The notes: generated by a model not told the origin, from the letters alone. A DNA stretch of 64,000 nt from PALSA-555 sp963821325 (GCA_963821325.1 CAWGDC010000001.1:310001-374000), one strand, 5' to 3'. Counted from the first letter of the stretch, positions 10,557 through 19,948 are shown. Numbers and translations are program-made.

Positions 10557-11786
10557 GTGACCATGCCGAAGATCGTCAGCGTCGACGACCACGTGGTCGA
10601 GCCGCCCCATGTGTGGCAGACGTGGCTGCCCGAGAAGCACCGTGCACTGGGGCCACGGGTCGAGCGCAAGCGCTGGGCACCCTTCGAGCACCACCCGGGT
10701 GCCAAGTACACCAACACCGAGGATCCCGACGGTGAGTGGGGCGACGCTTGGATCTACGAGGACCGGCTCATCTACGTGCACAAGAAGTTCGTCGCGATCC
10801 CCTTGAGCGCGACTCCCGACGGCACGGTCGACAGCTTCGACCGCACGGTCATGACGATGACCGCCGTGACCTACGACGCGATGCGCCCCGGCTGTTACGA
10901 ACGCGATGCACGGGTGAAGGACTTCGAGCTCAATTGGGTCGACGGATCGCTCCCGTTCCCCACGTTCCCGCGCTTTTGTGGGCAGACGTTCTACGAGTCG
11001 AACGACAAGGACCTCGCGCTCGCATGCGTGAAGGGATACAACGACTGGATGACCGAAGAGTGGTGTGAGCCGTCGGGCGGGATGAACCTGCCGCTCTGCC
11101 TTATGCCGCTCTGGGACATCGAGCTGGCCGTCGCGGAGGTCCAGCGCAACGCGGCGCGCGGCGTGCGGGCGTTCTGCTTCAGTGAGCTGCCCACCCGCCT
11201 CGGACTTCCGAGTATCCACACCGGCCATTGGGACCCCGTCCTCGCGGCGTGCAATGACACCGGCGTGACACTGTGCATGCACATCGGATCGTCGTCGAGC
11301 AACCCCGCGGCGTCGCCGGACGCTCCCGAAGGCGTCGGTGGCACCCTCGCCTTCAACAACTCGATGGCATCGCTCGCCGATTGGCTGTTTTCCCGCAAGC
11401 TGATCCAGTACCCCGAGCTCAAGCTCGCGTACAGCGAGGGACAGATCGGCTGGATTCCTTACGCTCTCGAACGTGCCGACACCGTGTGGGACCAGCACGA
11501 CGCGTGGCAGCACTCCAAGGCGATCATTCCCGAGCCGCCATCCACCTACTACTACGGCCGCATCTTCGGGTGCTTCACCGCGGATCGCGTCGGGCTGACC
11601 AATCTGGAGGCCGTCGGCGTCGACAACATCTGCTTCGAGACCGACTACCCGCATACCGACACGACGTGGCCGCACTCCAAGGAGTACGCGGAGAAGATGA
11701 TCGCGGACGTCGGCCTCGACGACGACACGGCCTACAAGGTCCTGCGGGGCAATGCCATCCGCATGCTTGACCTTGACCGCGTCTGA
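10557..11786 (+). CDS. amidohydrolase-2 family protein
   Basis: Intact 409-residue paralogue of the gene at 9146. The GTG at 10557 follows GGAGGAGC by 7 bases; an ATG two codons downstream is the alternative start. It carries the N-terminal metal motif VSVDDHVVEPPH, a mid-barrel MHIGSSSS stretch and the late motif FETDYPHTDTTWPHS. Its last 17 residues (YKVLRGNAIRMLDLDRV) are identical to those of the truncated copy at 38178-38360. It ends just before a strong hairpin, and the converging gene is on the other strand. It is probably a hydrolase or decarboxylase of a pathway intermediate. Confidence 0.9.
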   Translation: MTMPKIVSVDDHVVEPPHVWQTWLPEKHRALGPRVERKRWAPFEHHPGAKYTNTEDPDGEWGDAWIYEDRLIYVHKKFVAIPLSATPDGTVDSFDRTVMTMTAVTYDAMRPGCYERDARVKDFELNWVDGSLPFPTFPRFCGQTFYESNDKDLALACVKGYNDWMTEEWCEPSGGMNLPLCLMPLWDIELAVAEVQRNAARGVRAFCFSELPTRLGLPSIHTGHWDPVLAACNDTGVTLCMHIGSSSSNPAASPDAPEGVGGTLAFNNSMASLADWLFSRKLIQYPELKLAYSEGQIGWIPYALERADTVWDQHDAWQHSKAIIPEPPSTYYYGRIFGCFTADRVGLTNLEAVGVDNICFETDYPHTDTTWPHSKEYAEKMIADVGLDDDTAYKVLRGNAIRMLDLDRV

Positions 11787-11802
11787 CCAAGATCATCTCG
11801 TG

Positions 11803-11833
11803 CGCCGGGCGCGGCGCCGCGAGGCGCCCGGCG
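11803..11833. terminator. GC-rich hairpin between convergent genes
   Basis: A perfect 10-bp inverted repeat, CGCCGGGCGC at 11803-11812 and GCGCCCGGCG at 11824-11833, with an 11-base loop. It lies in the 75-base gap between the stop of the amidohydrolase (11786, forward) and the stop of the reductase-like gene (11862, reverse). No T-tract follows. Given the position it is probably a bidirectional terminator, and it marks the border between region 1 and region 2. Confidence 0.6.
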
Positions 11834-11861
11834 ACTGTGCTCGGTCGACGCCCGCGGGCCG

Positions 11862-12914
11862 TCAGCCGGCGGGCCGGCGCGGGCCGGCCGGCGTGATCGG
11901 TGGGAGGTCCTCCGACGCGAGGATGCCGGGCGTCGCGGCACAGACGTAAGGAATCGCGTTCACCGGTCGGTTCGCCGTGAACGCCGGGGTGTAGGCAGCC
12001 AGGTCGTCGAGCGGGATGGGGAACGCCAGCTCGACGTCGAAGGGGGCGTCCCCGTGCACCCGGACCCGCCACCCCGTGGTGCGCAGGTCCCAGGCCGGCT
12101 CGAGGTCCGGCGTGCAGTACCAGGTGGCGACGAACGTGACGACGTCGGCGCCGCCGCGCCGCCCGGTCATCGTGGTGCGCTGCCCGGCGATTGAGCCGGC
12201 GGCGAGCTCCCCGGCGAGGATCGTCGTGTCGTGGCGCGCCGCCGCCACCTCGCCGCGGCACGTCCACTCGTCGACGGTGACGGTGGCGGCCTCGGCCAGC
12301 GCGCCGAGGGCGGGCTGGAACTCGCCGAGAAGGTATGTCGCGCGCCCGACGTCGAAGGTGGAGAGGGGCCGGCCGAAGCCCATGAGGTCAAAGAGCAGCT
12401 CCGGCGAGTCGCGCCGCGAGAGGTTGGCGAACTCGTCGATCTCGATCGAGTCGACGCGTCGCTGCATCGACAGCAGCGCGTAGGGCAGCGCGTCCGTGAT
12501 GAAGCCCGGGCTGCTCCCGGTCGCGTAGATCGACGACCCGCCGCGCTCGCAGGCGGCGGCCACTCGCGCCCGACCGTCGTCGCCGAGGTTGTGGCCTCGG
12601 CCGAAGAGCTCGCCCCGGGTCGTGACGACGTTGGTGCCCGACTCGAGCAGGTCGACCACGTCGTCGAGCTCGAGCCACCGCGGCATGTACAGCACGCAGT
12701 CCGCCCTGAGCCTCCGGATCGCCGCCCGATCCGTCGTCGCGGGCACGCCAACCGGGGCCTCGCCGCAGAGCTCCCCGGCGTCGACGCCACCCTTCGCCGG
12801 GTCGTACACCAGCACGCCCACCAGCTCGAGCATCGGATGCCGGATCACCTCGCGCAGGGCGCGGGAGCCGATGTTCCCGGTCGCCCACTGCACCACTCGG
12901 TAACGCGTCGTCAC
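11862..12914 (-). CDS. NAD(P)-binding oxidoreductase, dihydrodipicolinate-reductase-like
   Basis: 350-residue protein with an N-terminal Rossmann motif (VQWATGNIGSRALREV) of the dihydrodipicolinate reductase / diaminopentanoate dehydrogenase-like group. These proteins are common beside actinobacterial lipid- and terpenoid-type catabolic genes, and their substrates are mostly uncharacterised. The GTG at 12914 overlaps the stop of the acyl-CoA dehydrogenase (GTGA) and places the Rossmann motif at the N-terminus. It is the last gene of the five-gene reverse operon that begins with the DUF35 gene. True lysine-pathway dihydrodipicolinate reductase is unlikely given length and context. Confidence 0.8.
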   Translation of the reverse strand: MTTRYRVVQWATGNIGSRALREVIRHPMLELVGVLVYDPAKGGVDAGELCGEAPVGVPATTDRAAIRRLRADCVLYMPRWLELDDVVDLLESGTNVVTTRGELFGRGHNLGDDGRARVAAACERGGSSIYATGSSPGFITDALPYALLSMQRRVDSIEIDEFANLSRRDSPELLFDLMGFGRPLSTFDVGRATYLLGEFQPALGALAEAATVTVDEWTCRGEVAAARHDTTILAGELAAGSIAGQRTTMTGRRGGADVVTFVATWYCTPDLEPAWDLRTTGWRVRVHGDAPFDVELAFPIPLDDLAAYTPAFTANRPVNAIPYVCAATPGILASEDLPPITPAGPRRPAG

Positions 12915-14056
12915 GACCCGACCGGCAGACCCAAGCCGCGGCCGATCACGAGACGCTGGATCTCGCTCGTGCCCTCGCCGATCTCCAGCACCTTGGCGTC
13001 GCGGTAGAAGCGGCTCACCGGGGTCTCGTCGAGCACTCCGGACCCGCCGAACACCTGCGTCGCGTGGCGGGTCGCGTCGACCGCCGCCTCCGTCGCGTGG
13101 AGCTTGGCCATCGCCGCCGCCTGCTGGTACGGCCGGCCGGTGTCCTTGAGCCACGCCGCCTTGTACGTGAGCAGCCGGGCGCTTTCGACCATCACGGCCA
13201 GGTCGACGCAGCGGAACGCGACGCCCTGGTTGGTGCCGATCGGCTTACCGAAGGCCACCCGCTCCCCCGCGTAGCGCACGCTGTGCTCGAGGCAGGCCTG
13301 GGCCAGGCCGACGGCGAGCGCGGCGATCGCGACGCGGCCGTCGTCGAGGATGGTCAGGAACTGGCGCAGCCCCGCGCCGCGCGCACCGAGGAGGTGGTCA
13401 GCCGGCACCCGGCAGCCGGCGAGGGTCAGCGGGTGCGTGTCGGACGCGTGCCATCCCATCTTCCGGTACGCCACCCCGACCTCCAGACCCGCCGTGCCGG
13501 CCGGGACGACGACGGTGCTGATCTCGTCGTGACCCGTACGCGCCGCGACGGTGATGAGGCTCGTCATCGGCGTCCCCGAGTTCGTGATGAACGCCTTGGC
13601 GCCGTCGATCACCCATTCGTCGCCGTCGAGGGTCGCTCGGGTCCGCATCGCGCCCGCGTCGCTGCCGGCGTCGGGCTCGGTGAGCCCGAACGCGGCGAGC
13701 GCGCGACCCGCGCAGAGCTCCGGGAGCCACCGGGACCGCTGCTCGTCGGTGCCGAACCGGGCGATCGGCGCCGCCCCGAGTCCCACGCCCGCCTCGAGGG
13801 TGATCGCCATCGAGGAGTCGACCCGCGCGATCTCCTCGATGGCGAGGCACAGCGTCGTGAAGTCGGCCTCCGAGCCGCCGTACTCCCGCGCGAAGGGGAG
13901 GCCGAAGAGCCCGAGCTCTCCCATCGCCTGCACCACGTCCGTCGGGAACGTGGCGTCCCGGTCCCACGCCTCCGCGTGCGGCGCGATCTCGTGCTCCGCG
14001 AAGTCGCGCACCACCTTGGCGAAGACGTCCTGCTCCTCGGTGCGCTCGAAGTCCAC
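12911..14056 (-). CDS. acyl-CoA dehydrogenase
   Basis: 381-residue FAD-dependent acyl-CoA dehydrogenase with a GTG start (MDFERTEEQ). It has the signature FGLTEPDAGSDAG in the middle domain and, near the C-terminus, a RFYRDAKVLEIGEGTSEIQ stretch in which the Glu of EGT is at the usual catalytic-base position. It would introduce the alpha-beta double bond into an acyl-CoA and pass electrons to ETF. It sits 12 bases downstream of the carboxyltransferase gene and overlaps the next gene. Unlike the paired dehydrogenases elsewhere in the window it looks complete, so it is probably a homotetramer. Confidence 0.92.
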   Translation of the reverse strand: MDFERTEEQDVFAKVVRDFAEHEIAPHAEAWDRDATFPTDVVQAMGELGLFGLPFAREYGGSEADFTTLCLAIEEIARVDSSMAITLEAGVGLGAAPIARFGTDEQRSRWLPELCAGRALAAFGLTEPDAGSDAGAMRTRATLDGDEWVIDGAKAFITNSGTPMTSLITVAARTGHDEISTVVVPAGTAGLEVGVAYRKMGWHASDTHPLTLAGCRVPADHLLGARGAGLRQFLTILDDGRVAIAALAVGLAQACLEHSVRYAGERVAFGKPIGTNQGVAFRCVDLAVMVESARLLTYKAAWLKDTGRPYQQAAAMAKLHATEAAVDATRHATQVFGGSGVLDETPVSRFYRDAKVLEIGEGTSEIQRLVIGRGLGLPVGS

Positions 14057-14068
14057 CGTGGACCCGGC

Positions 14069-15586
14069 TCAGACCGGCGGGACGCCGTGGCGGCGATCGC
14101 TGAAGGAGCGTGACGTGTGAGCCGCAGAGCGCAGCCGCGCCGTGATCTCGCGCCGGAGATCCTCGGGCTGGACGACGGCGTCGATCACGAGGTCGCTGGC
14201 GAGGCGAAGGAGGTCGACGTCCTGCTCGTACTCGGCTCGCCGCTCCTCCACGAAGGCCCGGCGGCGCTCGGGGTCCTCGATGGCCGCGATGTGGTTGGCG
14301 TAGACGGCGTTCACGGCGGGCTCGGGACCCATCACCGCGATCTGGGCCGAGGGCAGCGCGAGGCACGACGACGGCTCGAACGCCGGGCCGGCCATCGCGT
14401 AGAGGCCTGCGCCGTAGGCCTTGCGGAGCACGACGGAGATCTTGGGCACCGTGGCCTCGCTGACCGCGGTGATCATCTTGGCGCCGTGCCGGATGATCCC
14501 CCGGCGCTCGACCTCGCTCCCGATCATGAACCCCGGGACATCCGCGAGGAAGACCAGCGGCACGTTGAACGCGTCGCAGAGCCAGATGAACCGAGCGGCC
14601 TTGTCCGCGCTGTCGACGAACAGCACTCCGCCCTTGGCGCCCGGGTTGCTGGCGACCACGCCGACCGCGATCCCGTCGAGCGCGGCGAACCCGATCACGA
14701 GCTCCCGGGCGAAGAGCGGCTTGATCTCGAAGAAGCTCCCGTCGTCGACGAGCGCGTCGATCACCGCGTGGATGTCGTAGCCGGCACGTGGATCGTCCGG
14801 GATGGCCGCCGCGGTGAGCGTGCGGGCCGGCTCCACCGCGCGGCGCGCGGGCGGGTCCTGGCGCCAGGACGCCGGCAGGTAGGAGAAGCAGCGGCGGGCG
14901 AGTTCGATGGCGTGCGCGTCGTCGGACGCCAGGTTGTCGCCGCACCCCGAAACCGTCGCGTGCATGCGCGCCCCACCCATCTCCTCGAGCGACACGTGCT
15001 CGCCGATCACGACTTCGGCCATGCGGGGCGAGCCGAGGTACATCGAAGCGTTCTGCTCGACCATGAAGACGGCGTCGCAGAAGGCCGGGATGTAGGCGCC
15101 GCCGGCCGCTGACGGACCGAAGAGGCAGCACAGCTGGGGGACTCGCCCCGACAGACGGACCTGGTTGTAGAAGATCCGTCCTGCGCCACGCCGGCCGGGG
15201 AACAGCTGCACCTGGTCGGTGATCCGGGCACCGGCCGAGTCGACGAGCCAGAAGATGGGGAGCTCCTGGTCGAGCGCGAGTTCGGTGGCCCGAATCATCT
15301 TCTCCACGGTGCGGGCCCCCCACGACCCCGCCTTCACCGTCGGGTCGTTGGCCACCACGACCACGGCCCGTCCGTCGATGGCCCCCCGGCCGGTCACGAC
15401 ACCGTCCGCGGCCAGCCCCGGCTCGGTCGCGTCCGCGAGCAGACCGTCTTCGACGAAGCTGCGATCGTCGAGCAGGCGCGCGATCCGCTCGCGCGCGGCC
15501 AGCTTGCCTTCGCGCGCCAGCTTCTTCCGGCCCTGCTCGGACACCCGCTGCGCGGCTTCGATGGCGAGCGGGATCCGGTCAGCCAT
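14069..15586 (-). CDS. acyl-CoA carboxylase, carboxyltransferase (beta) subunit
   Basis: 505-residue carboxyltransferase with N- and C-terminal crotonase-like halves. Visible landmarks are LVDSAGARITDQV, FGPSAAGGAY, the YLGSPRMAEVVIGE stretch and EMGGARMHATVSGCGD in the first half, and FLADVPGFMIG plus ALPSAQIAVMGPEPAVNAVY in the second. Such enzymes carboxylate acetyl-, propionyl-, methylcrotonyl- or related CoAs and need a biotin carboxylase/BCCP subunit. None is encoded in the window, so the partner must come from elsewhere. Start ATG at 15586. It is located between the thiolase-fold gene and an acyl-CoA dehydrogenase in one operon. Confidence 0.9.
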   Translation of the reverse strand: MADRIPLAIEAAQRVSEQGRKKLAREGKLAARERIARLLDDRSFVEDGLLADATEPGLAADGVVTGRGAIDGRAVVVVANDPTVKAGSWGARTVEKMIRATELALDQELPIFWLVDSAGARITDQVQLFPGRRGAGRIFYNQVRLSGRVPQLCCLFGPSAAGGAYIPAFCDAVFMVEQNASMYLGSPRMAEVVIGEHVSLEEMGGARMHATVSGCGDNLASDDAHAIELARRCFSYLPASWRQDPPARRAVEPARTLTAAAIPDDPRAGYDIHAVIDALVDDGSFFEIKPLFARELVIGFAALDGIAVGVVASNPGAKGGVLFVDSADKAARFIWLCDAFNVPLVFLADVPGFMIGSEVERRGIIRHGAKMITAVSEATVPKISVVLRKAYGAGLYAMAGPAFEPSSCLALPSAQIAVMGPEPAVNAVYANHIAAIEDPERRRAFVEERRAEYEQDVDLLRLASDLVIDAVVQPEDLRREITARLRSAAHTSRSFSDRRHGVPPV

Positions 15587-15600
15587 GGGTCGGCAACGCG

Positions 15601-16750
15601 TCAGGTGCTGACGATGCTCACGCCCGCGGTACCGGGCGCGCCGTAAAGCTGCGCGTACCCGACCTGCGGCGCACCGGGAACCTGCCGCTCCCCCGCCGTC
15701 CCCCGCAGCTGGCGCACGAGCTCGTGCACCTGCCGGAGCCCCGACGCACCGATGGGCTCGCCGTTGGCGAGGAGCCCGCCGTCGGTGTTGACGGGAAGCC
15801 GGCCACCGATCTCCGTGGCGCCGTCGGCGACGAGCGCCTCCTGCTCGCCGTCGGCGCACAGGCCGGTCTCCGCCATGTGGATCACCTCGGCGCCCGCGTC
15901 GGTGTCCTGGAGCTGCGCGACGTCGACGTCGGTCGGCCCAATTCCCGCCATCTCGTAGGCGGCCCGGCTGGCGTGCACGGTCGGGCCGTCGGCCGACTCG
16001 AGCGGGAGCGACGGGCTGTGGACCTCGAACGCGCCGAGGCGCCGCGTGCGCACCGCGCTGGCCCGCAGGTAGATGGGGTGCGTCGTGTACTTCGACGCGA
16101 GCTCGGCTCGGCAGAGGAGGACGGCCGCCGCGCCTTCGTCGGGACTGCAGAACATGTACTGCGTCAACGGGTAGTTGAGCATCGGCGAGGCCAGGATCTC
16201 CTCCTCGCTCACGGGCTTGCGTCGGAACGCGTTGGGATTGAGGGCCCCGTTGCGGTAGTTCTTCGCCGCGACACGCGCCAGCGTCGCCGCCGAGATCCCG
16301 TGATCGTACATGTAGCGGTTGATCTTCATCCCGAAGAACTTCGTGGTGATGAAGTGCCCGACGGCCCCGTACCACGAGGGGCATCCGTACTCGAGGGGGT
16401 CGGCCGAGAAGGCGCCCCGCTCGTGCTTGTCCACCCCGAGAGCGAGCGCGACGTCGTACGCACCGAGTCGGATCATGTTGGCGGCCATGTCGAGCGCGGC
16501 TCGCCGCCGTCGCGCACCCGTTGTAGACGTCGGTGAACGGGATGCCCGTCAGGCCTAGCAGGCTGACCACCGCGTCGGGGTTGTCGACTTCGTAGCTGCC
16601 GCCGAAGGCCACCTGCACGTCGCCCCAGGCCATGTCGGCGTCGGCCAGCGCGGCCCGCACGGCCTGCGCCGCCATCTCCAGCGCCGGCACCCCCGGGAAG
16701 CGCCCGAAGGGGTGCAGGCCGACACCGACGATCGCGACGTCGGTACTCAT
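15601..16750 (-). CDS. thiolase-fold lipid-transfer protein, possibly Ltp2-type aldolase (one +1 frameshift)
   Basis: About 382-residue SCP-x/lipid-transfer-type thiolase-fold protein. The N-terminal Cys is present (C79 in YNGCATAAS), but the thiolase GHP motif is GEP (NTDGGLLANGEPIGASG, Glu at about 331), and the C-terminal second Cys is replaced by Tyr (QLYGAPGTAG, about Y369). So the usual Cys/His/Cys triad is incomplete. The frame moves +1 at about 16493-16503. Its ATG overlaps the stop of the DUF35 gene (ATGA); this pairing is known from Ltp2-ChsH2(DUF35) aldolases that cleave steroid side chains. A retro-aldol or other non-thiolytic reaction is inferred; ordinary thiolysis looks unlikely. 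Confidence 0.82.
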
Positions 16751-17184
16751 GGCTTGTCGTCCTCGACCGGCCCGAACGCGAAGGTCACGAGCTCGTTGCC
16801 GGCGTCGTCGGTGCCGAAGGGCACGATGACCAGCTCCATCTCCATGCCGATTCGGAGCTGCTCAGGGCGATGCTCCGTGAGCCGGGCCTCGACGCGCACC
16901 TCTCCGGCGAGCTCGACGTACCCGACGGCGAACGGCTCGAAGTCGGCTCCCTGGGGGCCAGCGTAGGGAGGCGATGGCGGCGGGAACTCCTGGGTCGTCC
17001 ACGCCCAGAGCCGACCCCGGCGCGAGAGCGGCCGCTCCTCGAGCGGTTGCGCCCCGCAGCGGGGGCAACCGCTCTGCCACGGGAACGTTATGGTCCCGCA
17101 CGCCGCGCACTGACCGCCGATGAGACGCGGCTCGTCGGCCGGCCAGGCGAAGAGACCGTCCGCGATGGGCGTGGGAGCACTCAT
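16747..17184 (-). CDS. DUF35 OB-fold / zinc-ribbon CoA-binding protein
   Basis: 145-residue protein of the DUF35 family: an N-terminal rubredoxin-like zinc ribbon with four Cys (C26, C29, C40, C43; CAACG and CPRCG) followed by an OB-fold. These proteins bind acyl-CoA and form complexes with thiolase-fold partners such as Ltp2. The ATG at 17184 was preferred over an earlier one at 17232 because a GAGGAG ribosome-binding site precedes it. It is the first gene of the reverse five-gene operon and overlaps the thiolase-fold gene. A class A operator (17249-17265) lies upstream. Confidence 0.88.
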   Translation of the reverse strand: MSAPTPIADGLFAWPADEPRLIGGQCAACGTITFPWQSGCPRCGAQPLEERPLSRRGRLWAWTTQEFPPPSPPYAGPQGADFEPFAVGYVELAGEVRVEARLTEHRPEQLRIGMEMELVIVPFGTDDAGNELVTFAFGPVEDDKP

Positions 17185-17248
17185 GCCATCGCTCCTCTCC
17201 TCAACCGCTCGGGACGGCGCCGAGTCGGACAAGCACGGTCTCCAAACT

Positions 17249-17265
17249 TGAGAGTGGCATTCTCA
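17249..17265. promoter_or_regulatory. class A operator (best copy)
   Basis: TGAGAGTGGCATTCTCA is a 17-bp near-perfect palindrome (arms TGAGA/TCTCA, inner TG/CA). It lies between the divergent DUF35 operon and the CoA-transferase gene. A 15/17 copy occurs at 36462 and a 13/17 copy at 40894; looser copies occur in five further gaps of region 2. It is probably bound by a TetR-family repressor. Confidence 0.7.
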
Positions 17266-17415
17266 TCAATCGCGAGGCATGGGTCAAGCGAGCGGTCCTC
17301 GTCACCGCCGGTGACGGGCTCGAGCCCGTTGCGACGGAAACTTCGCTCTCCTATGTTGTGAACGGAAGAATTGTCGTGTTCCCCGCCGGCGAGTTCGCCG
17401 GCGCGTGGGGGTGCC

Positions 17416-18630
17416 ATGCAGGACGTGCTTGCCGGGATCCGGGTCATCGAGGTCGCGAGCTGGACGTTCGTGCCGATCTCGGGCGCGGTGCTGTCCGAGT
17501 GGGGCGCCGACGTGATCAAGGTCGAGGATCCGGCCAGCGGCGATCCGCAGCGTGGGCTCGTGTCGTCCGGTCTCGTGCCCGGCGCCGGGGGCGTCAACTT
17601 CATGTTCGAGATCCCCAACCGCGGCAAGCGCTCAGTCGGGCTCGACCTCTCGACCGACGGCGGCCGGGCGCTCCTCTACCGGCTCGTCGAGGGCGCCGAC
17701 GTGTTCGTCACGAACTATCTCCCCGACGTGCGCTCGCGCCTCGGGATCGACGTCGACGACATCCGGGCGCGCAACCCGAACATCATCTACGTGCGGGGCA
17801 CCGGCCAGGGGACACGCGGGCCCGAGGCCAGCCGCGGCGGGTTCGACGGCGCCTCGTTCTGGGCACGTGCCGGTCTGGCGATGGCGTTCAAGGACCCCGC
17901 AGCCGAGTGGCCCGTCGACCAGCGACCCGCGTTCGGCGACGTGTTCGGCGGGTTGACGATCGCGGGCGGCATCGCCGCCGCGCTGCTCCGCCGTGAGCGC
18001 ACCGGGGTCGCCTCGACGGTCGACGTCTCGCTGCTGAACCTGGGGCTCTGGGGCCTCGCACCGGAGGTGACCTCGGCGAAGCTCTACGAGCACGTCGAGA
18101 TCCCGACCTTCGACCGTGACTCGCTCCCGAACCCGCTCGTCGGCACCTACCCGACGAAGGACGGGCGGTTCCTGATCCTCGTGCTCCTCCAGGCGGATCG
18201 CTACTGGCCCGATCTCTGCGCGCACCTCGAACGCCCCGATCTGCTCGAGGACCCGCGCTTTCACGACGCCGCGGCGCGCTTCGAGCATCGTCGCGAGTGC
18301 ATCGAGGTGCTCCGCGGCGTGTTCCGGACGCGCACCTACGACGAGTGGCGTGCGCGCCTTCAAACCCTCGAGGGCGTCTGGGCCCCCCTCCAGACGCCCC
18401 TCGAGGTCCACAACGACGCCCAGGCCGTAGCCAACGGCTACCTCGAGCGGGTCACCGCCGGCAGCGGCGAGGAGTTCGCGCTCCCCGCCAACCCCGTGCA
18501 GTTCGACGAGACCGCCCCGAGCGTCCGCGGCGCGCCCGATCACGGTGAGCACACCGAAGAGGTCCTGCTCGAGCTCGGGCTCACCTACGACGAGATTCTG
18601 GAGCACAAGGTCACCGGAGCCGTGCTGTGA
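17416..18630 (+). CDS. CaiB/BaiF-type (family III) CoA transferase
   Basis: 404-residue family III CoA transferase (LAGIRVIEVASWTFVP, then GADVIKVEDP). The conserved catalytic Asp is probably the one in GGFDGASFW. It would move CoA between organic acids without ATP, or act as a racemase/isomerase-like relative. The ATG at 17416 follows a GGGGGTG stretch; an upstream in-frame start at 17371 lacks both spacing and conservation. It is translationally coupled to the P450 (stop and GTG overlap). The pairing suggests that the oxygenation product is CoA-activated here. Confidence 0.9.
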   Translation: MQDVLAGIRVIEVASWTFVPISGAVLSEWGADVIKVEDPASGDPQRGLVSSGLVPGAGGVNFMFEIPNRGKRSVGLDLSTDGGRALLYRLVEGADVFVTNYLPDVRSRLGIDVDDIRARNPNIIYVRGTGQGTRGPEASRGGFDGASFWARAGLAMAFKDPAAEWPVDQRPAFGDVFGGLTIAGGIAAALLRRERTGVASTVDVSLLNLGLWGLAPEVTSAKLYEHVEIPTFDRDSLPNPLVGTYPTKDGRFLILVLLQADRYWPDLCAHLERPDLLEDPRFHDAAARFEHRRECIEVLRGVFRTRTYDEWRARLQTLEGVWAPLQTPLEVHNDAQAVANGYLERVTAGSGEEFALPANPVQFDETAPSVRGAPDHGEHTEEVLLELGLTYDEILEHKVTGAVL

Positions 18631-19910
18631 CCGACGCCGTGGACGCGAGCGACTTCTTCCGGGACGACGCGCTCGTCGGGGATCCGTATCCGTACTTCGA
18701 CGAGATTCGCGGCCGCTGCCCCGTGCGTCGGGAGCCGCACCACGGCGTGGTCATGGTGACCGGCTACGACGAGGCGGTCGCCGTGTACCACGACGTCGAG
18801 ACGTTCTCGTCGTGCAACGCCGTGACGGGACCGTTTCCCGGCTTCCCCGTCCCGCTCGAGGGCGACGATGTGAGCGACGCCATCGCGGCGCACCGCCACG
18901 AGTTGCCCTTCAGCGATCAGATCACAACGATGGACCCGCCCGATCACACGGCGCACCGCGCGCTCCTGATGCGGCTCATCACACCGAAGCGGCTCAAGGA
19001 GAACGAGGCGTTCATGTGGCGGCTCGCCGACCGGGTCATCGACGAGTTCGCGGCGAACCGACGATGCGAGGTCATCCACGAGTACGCGGCGCCGTTCGCC
19101 ATGCTCGTCGTCGCCGACCTGCTTGGCGTGCCCGAGGAAGATCGAGCGACGTTCGAGCGCGAGCTCGGGACTCGACCGGGCCGGGCCATCGGCAGCACCG
19201 ACCACGACGCGATGGCGCACAGCCCGTTGGAGTTCCTCTACGAGGCCTTCACCGCGTACGTGGAAGAGCGTCGACGGGTCCCGCGCGACGATGTGTTGAC
19301 CGGACTCGCCACCGCGACGTTCCCTGACGGCTCCACGCCCGACGTGATCGACGTCGTGCGCATCGCCGCGAACCTCTTCGCCGCCGGCCAGGAGACCACC
19401 GTGCGACTCCTCGGGTCCGCGCTCCAGCTCATCGGCGAGCGCGCCGACCTCCAGGCGCGGCTGCGGCGCGAACGTGATCGGATTCCCAGCTTCATCGAGG
19501 AGACGCTGCGCTTCGAGAGCCCCGTGAAGGGTGACTTCCGCCTCGCCCGCGTCGCCGCGACGGTCGGCGGGGTCCAGATCCCGGCGGGCACGACCGTGAT
19601 GGTGCTCAACGGCGCCGCGAACCGCGACGCCCGTCAGTTCGATGACCCGGGCGTGTTCGACCTCGACCGCGGGAACGCCCGCCAGCACCTCTCGTTCGGG
19701 TTCGGCGCCCACACCTGCCCGGGCGCGCCGCTGGCGCGCGCCGAGGGCTGTGTCAGCCTCGAGCGGCTGCTCGACCGCCTCGACGACATCCGGATCTCGG
19801 AAGCCGAGCACGGGCCGCCCGACGCTCGGCGCTACCAGTACGTCCCGACCTACATCCTCCGGGGACTCCAGTCCCTGCACCTGCAGTTCGGGCCGCCCCC
19901 CGGGCCGTAA
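18627..19910 (+). CDS. cytochrome P450
   Basis: 427-residue soluble bacterial P450. It has the I-helix oxygen-activation motif AAGQETT, the K-helix ExxR (ETLR), and the haem loop FGFGAHTCPGAPLARAE with the axial C364. It hydroxylates or epoxidises a substrate using electrons from a ferredoxin/reductase; the only reductase seen in the window is the KshB-like gene at 29691. The GTG start overlaps the CoA-transferase stop. It is clearly paralogous to the P450 at 61381-62667, with the same order of blocks (DTFSSCN/ETFSSCN, LEGDDVS, RALLMRLITPKRLK, NEAFMWRLAD) and the haem Cys at the same residue number. Confidence 0.95.
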   Translation: MTDAVDASDFFRDDALVGDPYPYFDEIRGRCPVRREPHHGVVMVTGYDEAVAVYHDVETFSSCNAVTGPFPGFPVPLEGDDVSDAIAAHRHELPFSDQITTMDPPDHTAHRALLMRLITPKRLKENEAFMWRLADRVIDEFAANRRCEVIHEYAAPFAMLVVADLLGVPEEDRATFERELGTRPGRAIGSTDHDAMAHSPLEFLYEAFTAYVEERRRVPRDDVLTGLATATFPDGSTPDVIDVVRIAANLFAAGQETTVRLLGSALQLIGERADLQARLRRERDRIPSFIEETLRFESPVKGDFRLARVAATVGGVQIPAGTTVMVLNGAANRDARQFDDPGVFDLDRGNARQHLSFGFGAHTCPGAPLARAEGCVSLERLLDRLDDIRISEAEHGPPDARRYQYVPTYILRGLQSLHLQFGPPPGP

Positions 19911-19948
19911 ACGCCGACCCAGCCGGGCGGAAACGGCCTTCTCGTTTT

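Noticed and set aside
11862..12914. Lysine-biosynthesis dihydrodipicolinate reductase (DapB)
   Set aside because: Longer than DapB, with only the N-terminal Rossmann motif in common, and located in a catabolic operon.
14069..16750. A single 893-residue thiolase-carboxyltransferase fusion
   Set aside because: The open frame joins the thiolase N-terminus to the carboxyltransferase only because a +1 shift diverts it; the true thiolase C-terminus and stop (15601) and the carboxyltransferase start (15586) are both visible.
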